Below are positions 59,000 to 64,000 of a stretch of 64,000 nucleotides of DNA, piece after piece. The notes beneath the pieces are model-generated. The model ran no database searches. It was not told the origin of the DNA and saw only the letters and a program-made list of their open reading frames with translations. Source of the DNA: Hirsutella rhossiliensis (lineage: Eukaryota; Ascomycota; Sordariomycetes; Hypocreales; Ophiocordycipitaceae); assembly GCF_020360975.1 (NCBI RefSeq), contig NW_025408671.1, forward strand, positions 310,001 to 374,000, in the 5' to 3' direction. The translations under genes were made by a program, and so were the position numbers. Within the stretch, counting starts at the first letter, position 1; each line of letters opens with the position of its first letter.

Positions 59000-61900
59000 G
59001 CAGAGAGTAAAGACAACGATATAAATTATATAATAAGCGATCTATAGTATTATAGATCTTTATAGCTACTTCTTAGGGCTTTTATTCTTTATACTTATAA
59101 GAAGGTATAAGCAATAAGCGTAGAATCGGGTAATTAATAACGTAAGCGGAAAGATCGGTCGAAGGAGTATAGGGTAGGATTTCGTCCGGAATTTATAACG
59201 AGCATATAAGGGGCTGAATAATATATTAAAAGAATAGCGTTATAAAGGATACTTATAAACTTACTTATTCTATCTACTACCCCTAGGGAAATCCTTCGTT
59301 TTTTATAGACTATTGCTCGCCTACTAGTAGACTAATTAGTTAGCTTTCTAGCATATTCTATAGTGCTTAAAAAGCTCTATCTATAGCATGTCTTCCTAAC
59401 TTAATAGGTGGTCTAATTATAACGTGATAGTTAACGTAAGACTATGGGTTCTAGCATAAGTAGTAGATTTAACTAGAATGTTCTATGCCCTACCTATTCT
59501 CGTATCGCGGATATCTTTGGAACCGCTAGGCTAAAATAGGCAATAAGGTATCCGTTCTGCTCGTAATTAATTTATGCATTTTATGCATATTTTATTTTAT
59601 TAGGATAGGCTTATCTTAACCCGCTTTTCCTAAAGGAAGGTATAGATATCTAGTAGAGGTCTTTGTCTTTAAGGGTTATTCCCTTAGACTATATTATAGA
59701 GCCTCTTTTTACTAGCTTATTTTATAGAGCATCCCTATGCCTATTATTTCTTTATAATAGTAAAATAGGAATATAAGGGTATATTCTTATAATACTCTAC
59801 TTCTTATCTCCCTTTTTCTTCCTCTTTATAACCTTATTTCTTTAGTTTATTACTAAGACATTTAATATATAGCTTTATATAGTAATAGTAATACCGCCGG
59901 CCGCTGCCGGCCGGGCTATATTTACTCTATATATAGTAGCTTTAGATATTTAACTTAGTTATGTATTATCGTAACTAAACCTTTCGTAGTAATTAGTAAA
60001 ATCCCTATAGTAGGTTCTTACTATAAGTAGATAATAAAGTAAGGGCCGAGAAAGCGATAATTCTAGCGGGCAGCTACTTATAGCTTTTAGACTCTCTATT
60101 TTATACCGGCGTAAAGGTTTCCTACTAGGCACTAAAAGCCTCTTTCTACTATAGTTAGGCAATCTTTTATAGATATACTAGCGTTAGTTCGCTATTAGCG
60201 GATTCTAGTAAAGATAATCCCGCCTTTACTAAAGTATCGGCCTCTTTATTACCTAGGATATTAGTATAGCCGGGGATCTAGTAGACCTCGATAGCTTTAT
60301 ATTCTCGCGCTAAAGATTAAAACTTAAGAAAGACCTCTTATAAGGAGTCGCTCGGCGTGCCTTATAAGCACGTTACGGTCGCGAGGTTATTAAGATAGAT
60401 AAAGATATATTTACTATCTAAGAGGCTTAATATAACCTTTAATCCCTCTAGCGTACCTCTCGCCTTAGCGTTAAAGACCTCCGCTAGTCTAAGACGGCCC
60501 TTGCCGCTTAAGACGGTAGATTCGTCCCGGTAAATAGTATAGCCGTATCCGACGTAGCCTTCCTTAGAACGAGACCCGTCGGAGTAGACGATAAGAGTTC
60601 GGGGCGATAGTACTTAGAGCTAAGCACGAAATTTCTTCGCCGTCTTATTTTTTAATATAGTCTATAGAGGCTTAGTCGGCTTACCGGTAAATCTACGTTA
60701 TAGTAAAAGAGGTCTTAGGTAGCTCGATAGCATTCTATCGGTATACCGTAGCTTTATTTAGAAGGGCTATAGCGGTTTTTAGTACTTTAGCTTAATTAGT
60801 TTATTTACGATTACGATAGGAGCTTCTAGTAGCGACGTTCGCCTCGCGAGCGGATAAGCTTTATTAAGAGCTTTAAGACGCGTAGTAAAGGCTATCCGAC
60901 GCCCTTCGAGGAGTAAAGGAACGGGCAGTATTCCTGCCTCCTTATATAGCACGTTCGTTAGTATCGTCCTCTATACTAGTAGAATAGCCTAAAGAGATAA
61001 GTAGAGTGCCTTGCTTATCTCCTTAACGAGGTTACTAATCCCTAACGGCCCCTCCTTAGGGGGCTTCGTCTAGCATAGGGATATTAGACTAAGGTACTAG
61101 GCCTCCGCCGCGTATAGTAGCACGGGGATAACGTAAGTATAGACGGCTCGTTATATAGTACTTAGTAGAAGGCTATATTTAGTGTTCGTTAGTCTCTTAA
61201 GGTAAAATATAATAGCTTACGCCTTAGCTATCTATTTCTCGACGTATATCTTAAAAGAGAGAGAGCTATCGAGCTAAACGCCGAGCTAACGTATCGCTCG
61301 ATCCGGCTATTTCTTAAACTCGCCGTAGAGCACCGGCGGCGCTATCTTAGGCTTCGTTTAAGAGAAGTATATTACTTTTATCTTATTAAGGTCGAAAGAG
61401 ATCCTATTAGCGGCGCCCTATAAAAAAAGCTTACGTATATAGTAAGACGCTTTAGCGGACGTTTTATTAAGGCTATTACTAACGTATAGAATAGTAGTAT
61501 TATCCGCGTAGCCGAAGCGTCCTTAAAAGTAACCTAGGCGATATATCGGCTCTATATATAATAGGAAGAGGATCGGCGAGATAGGCGACCCCTATAGTAG
61601 ACTATACTAGAGGGGCGATAAATCCGTTATAATATCTTAATAGCGGATACGTGCCGATCTATCTTATATAAACGAGCCGGCCTAGCGCGCGAGGTTCGAT
61701 AGCTATCCTTATTCTTATAAGCAGAGGACTAATCTATTATAGAGAACTATATCGAAGGCGCTTTATATATCTAAGGTTACTAGGGTTATAACTTACTTCT
61801 AGGCGAATGCCTCCTCGATATCGTAAACTAAGGCAGCTACGAGATCTATAGCCGACCTCTTTAGGAGCGCGCTAGCTTATTATAGGTATAGTACGCTAAA

Positions 61901-62200
61901 GTAAATTAAGCCTTACGCTAGACGCCGTATAATAAGCCGCTCGAGGCCCTTACTAAGATAAGATAAAAGGGAGATAGGGCGCTAGGCGCGGGGTATAAAT
62001 AGATCTCTATATCCTAGCTTAGCGATTATAACTACTTCTGCCTCCTAAAAAGGTTTTAGATAGTAACTAATAGTAAGGCAGCCTTAATATAGCTAATAGA
62101 TAAGACGAGGGGAAGGCTCGCTAGCCGCGGCTCGCGTAAAGAGGCCTTTTAGAACGAAGTAAGCGATAGGAGAAGGGATAGGAGAAGCAAGGTCTAAAGG
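59000..62200 (-). mobile_element. Tad-like LINE (non-LTR retrotransposon), RIP-mutated, 3' half
   Basis: On the minus strand: reverse transcriptase at about 62160-61240, RNase H at about 60625-60180, a conserved C-terminal segment at about 60170-59955, then a 3' region to about 59000, part of which (59225-59090) recurs at 7586-7735. The 5' part (endonuclease and ORF1) should lie right of 62.2 kb but was not recognised. The left border with the GH16 pseudogene is approximate. Confidence 0.75.
59955..62160 (-). pseudogene. LINE ORF2 fragment: reverse transcriptase, RNase H and C-terminal region
   Basis: Reverse transcriptase: GSPISPILFLLYIEP at about 61610-61560 and FGYADNTTILYV at about 61523-61485, where the family has FADD; the second Asp is Asn. 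RNase H: LIVYSDGSRSKEGYVGYG at about 60590-60540, GKGRLRLAEVFNAKARG with the acidic residues partly mutated, LNNLATVTCL (family LDN), and IPGYTNILGNKEADTLVKAG near 60230, the HTNIPGNExAD-type motif. C-terminus: KRLLVPSRKPLRR, LELSLSRPLLYYLLIVRTYYR and FTNYYERFSYDNT, resembling the segment after RNase H in Tad-type LINEs. TAG/TAA stops at Q/W positions make it non-functional. Confidence 0.8.
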
Positions 62201-64000
62201 CGGCGAGAGATAAAGGTATTATATAAGTAAAATTAAGACTAAGTATTAAAGAGGCGGCCTAGACCGCTATAGGGAGATTTACTTTATAAAAGCGTAAAGG
62301 GTATAAGGAGAAGGTAGGTTAAGAAGATAGATATAAGTAAGTAATATAGGTCTAAGTAAGTAAAAGGCTTATAGGATTTATAGGTACTAGAACTTATAGG
62401 TTTTAACTTACTAAGTAAGGAGTATATTAAGGAAGTTTAGTTATATATATAAAAAGGGGAATAAAAAGAGAAGGAAATACCCTATTTAAGTCTCTTATAT
62501 TTAAGTTTAAGGATAATAAAACTTATTCTTAGTTATATTATATTTTTATATTAACTAGATTATAGAATATTCTTAGGCGGATATTAAGCGCGGCTTAGTT
62601 AGGACGAGATCGATATAAATAGTATAATAGAGTTAGAGATAGATATATCTAAGTAATTTACTAGCTTAATATCTATCTTTAACTCTTTAGGATCCTCCTA
62701 AGAAAGAAAAGATTTAGTAGAGCTATAACTATCGCCGCTTATAATTATAGTAGATGTTTCTAGAAAAAGTCGCTATCTCTTAGTTAGGGTCTAGTTAGAG
62801 TCGGGTAATAATAGGCTTAATATTATTATAATAGGATCGACCGACCTAGATATAGGCGGTATAGAGGGGACGCGGCCTAAGGCGGCCTTAGTTTTTTTTA
62901 AGAGAGGTAAACTTAGCTAACGTATTAGTATAGTTAAAGGGATTTCCGACTAAGTACTTAGGTATCGTCGGTAGTAGTTATATTATAGAAGAAGCTTAGT
63001 TAGATATAGCCCTATCGAGGAAGGTCTATATATTAAGGATAATAAAGAAGATATAGTCTTACTTAAAGGCTAGGGTATACGCTATAATATAGTAATCTAG
63101 TAAGCCGGCAATTTTACCTATATAAGTAAGGAGAGCGTTTAGCTAGAACTAGCTATCGGGCCTCTTAGTTATCCTCTTATATAGGGAGGTCTAAGGATTA
63201 GCGTAAATAGGGAAGATAACGAAAACTTAAAAGGGATAAAAGCCCTTATAGGGTATTTTACTAGGAATTATAGGATAAATAAAGGCCGAGGGCTAGATAA
63301 AGCTATAATACCTTAGCTAAGTATTGCTAAGGGCTATAGCTAAGTTTCTATATAGAAGGTCGCGGCTAGAACTAATAACTAGTCCTATAAAGGAGATAAT
63401 AGGTTATATCGTTAGGAAGGTATCCGCTAAGCTAAGGGTATAAGGGATAACTCTATAGTAATTATTAGGGAGGGTAGTAGTAATAGAAAGGTTAGGGGTA
63501 TAGACCTATAGCTAGTAGCTATAATCGCGGATAATAAGTATAAGGATAGTATATTCTATAATATTATTATTATCTAACTCTAAGCTATTACGGCGCTCGA
63601 TTTCCTATATTAAGGTAAAGGGATAAATATAACTAACTATAAAAAACTATTACTCGGTCTATTTAAAGGGGATTATTTATTAGTTATATATAGAAATATT
63701 AAGGCTAAAGAAGATATAGGTTAATAGATCGTTAGTATTTAACTAGATTACCGTATACTTTAGAGTTAATAGCTATAAGGGTATTAAAAGGAAGACCCTT
63801 ACTAGGGTTTCTATATTAAGCCTATTAATATAATGCTTATTTTAGTAGGCGAACCTAGATAGGTAGCTAGGCTAGATAAAGGCTATTATAGATATATTAG
63901 CGCTAGTATTTTTCTAGCTATTAAGAGGTTACTATAAGGACTAAGGAGGATAAGGCATCGATATTTAGCTAGAGGGTCGATATCGTAAGGATATAGTAGA
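62201..64000. other. RIP-mutated sequence, probably LINE 5' part or another element
   Basis: AT-rich with few CA/TG. A plus-strand frame from about 62990 to 63720 is interrupted only by TAA/TAG (for example NFTYISKESV, LELAIGPLSYP, NREDNENLKGIKALIGYFTRN), but stop density is not clearly below that expected for such AT-rich DNA. No endonuclease motif was recognised on the minus strand. Confidence 0.35.

Noticed and set aside
1..64000. AT-rich blocks as mitochondrial or bacterial DNA
   Set aside because: CpG-containing words are retained and only CpA/TpG are lost, and fungal retroelement domains are readable through the mutations, which fits nuclear RIP-mutated DNA.

Overview
The window looks like a heterochromatic, transposon-packed segment of a filamentous ascomycete (Pezizomycotina) genome. 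Two fungal cell-wall glycoside hydrolases, Fot1/pogo-type, Tc1-type, copia, gypsy and Tad-like LINE elements, and a short 60-nt intron with a CTAAC branch site all point that way. About 85% of the window is extremely AT-rich and carries the signature of repeat-induced point mutation (RIP). CpA and TpG are nearly absent, TpA is in large excess, CpG survives, and stop codons fall where CAA, CAG or TGG is expected. I recognised the RIP-mutated genes by reading TAA/TAG as Q/W, ATA as M, TAT as H/C and so on, then looking for family motifs.

Layout, left block (1-49.1 kb): a graveyard of nested retroelements. A minus-strand gypsy element (1-6.5 kb) is interrupted by a 773-bp SINE-like insert (3.2-3.97 kb). 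A truncated copia element (6.5-7.6 kb) and a LINE tail follow. The backbone of 8.25-37.3 kb is one very old gypsy element (copy C). It has been split by an unknown element carrying gypsy copy A (10.8-17.8 kb), by an inverted copia solo LTR (18,746-34,413) and by a (TAA)n-tailed insert (34,981-36,604). Inside the solo LTR sits copia copy 2 (18.9-32.3 kb), and inside that sits gypsy copy B (20.4-27.4 kb). A Fot1-like DNA transposon that is not RIP-mutated also lies in the solo LTR. Target-site duplications that I could match support most of these nestings. Copia copy 3 (37.3-43.6 kb) is the least RIP-mutated retroelement. The stretch 43.6-49.1 kb is RIP-mutated and largely unassigned, but contains a long plus-strand reading frame.

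Central island (49.1-56.3 kb): normal base composition with intact CA/TG. It holds a LINE reverse-transcriptase relic, one apparently functional gene (a secreted GH45 endoglucanase with one intron, minus strand), a RIP-inactivated Fot1/pogo-like transposon and a RIP-inactivated Tc1-like transposon.

Right block (56.3-64 kb): RIP-mutated again. It contains a RIP-killed GH16 beta-glucanase gene with its ATG changed to ATA, and a minus-strand LINE with recognisable reverse transcriptase and RNase H domains.

The most unusual signal is a conserved antisense reading frame (about 306-308 codons, Ala/Pro/Ser-rich with an acidic Asn/Lys tail) between pol and the 3' LTR in both full-length gypsy copies. 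Everything here comes from reading the sequence by eye; no database search or computed statistic was used.
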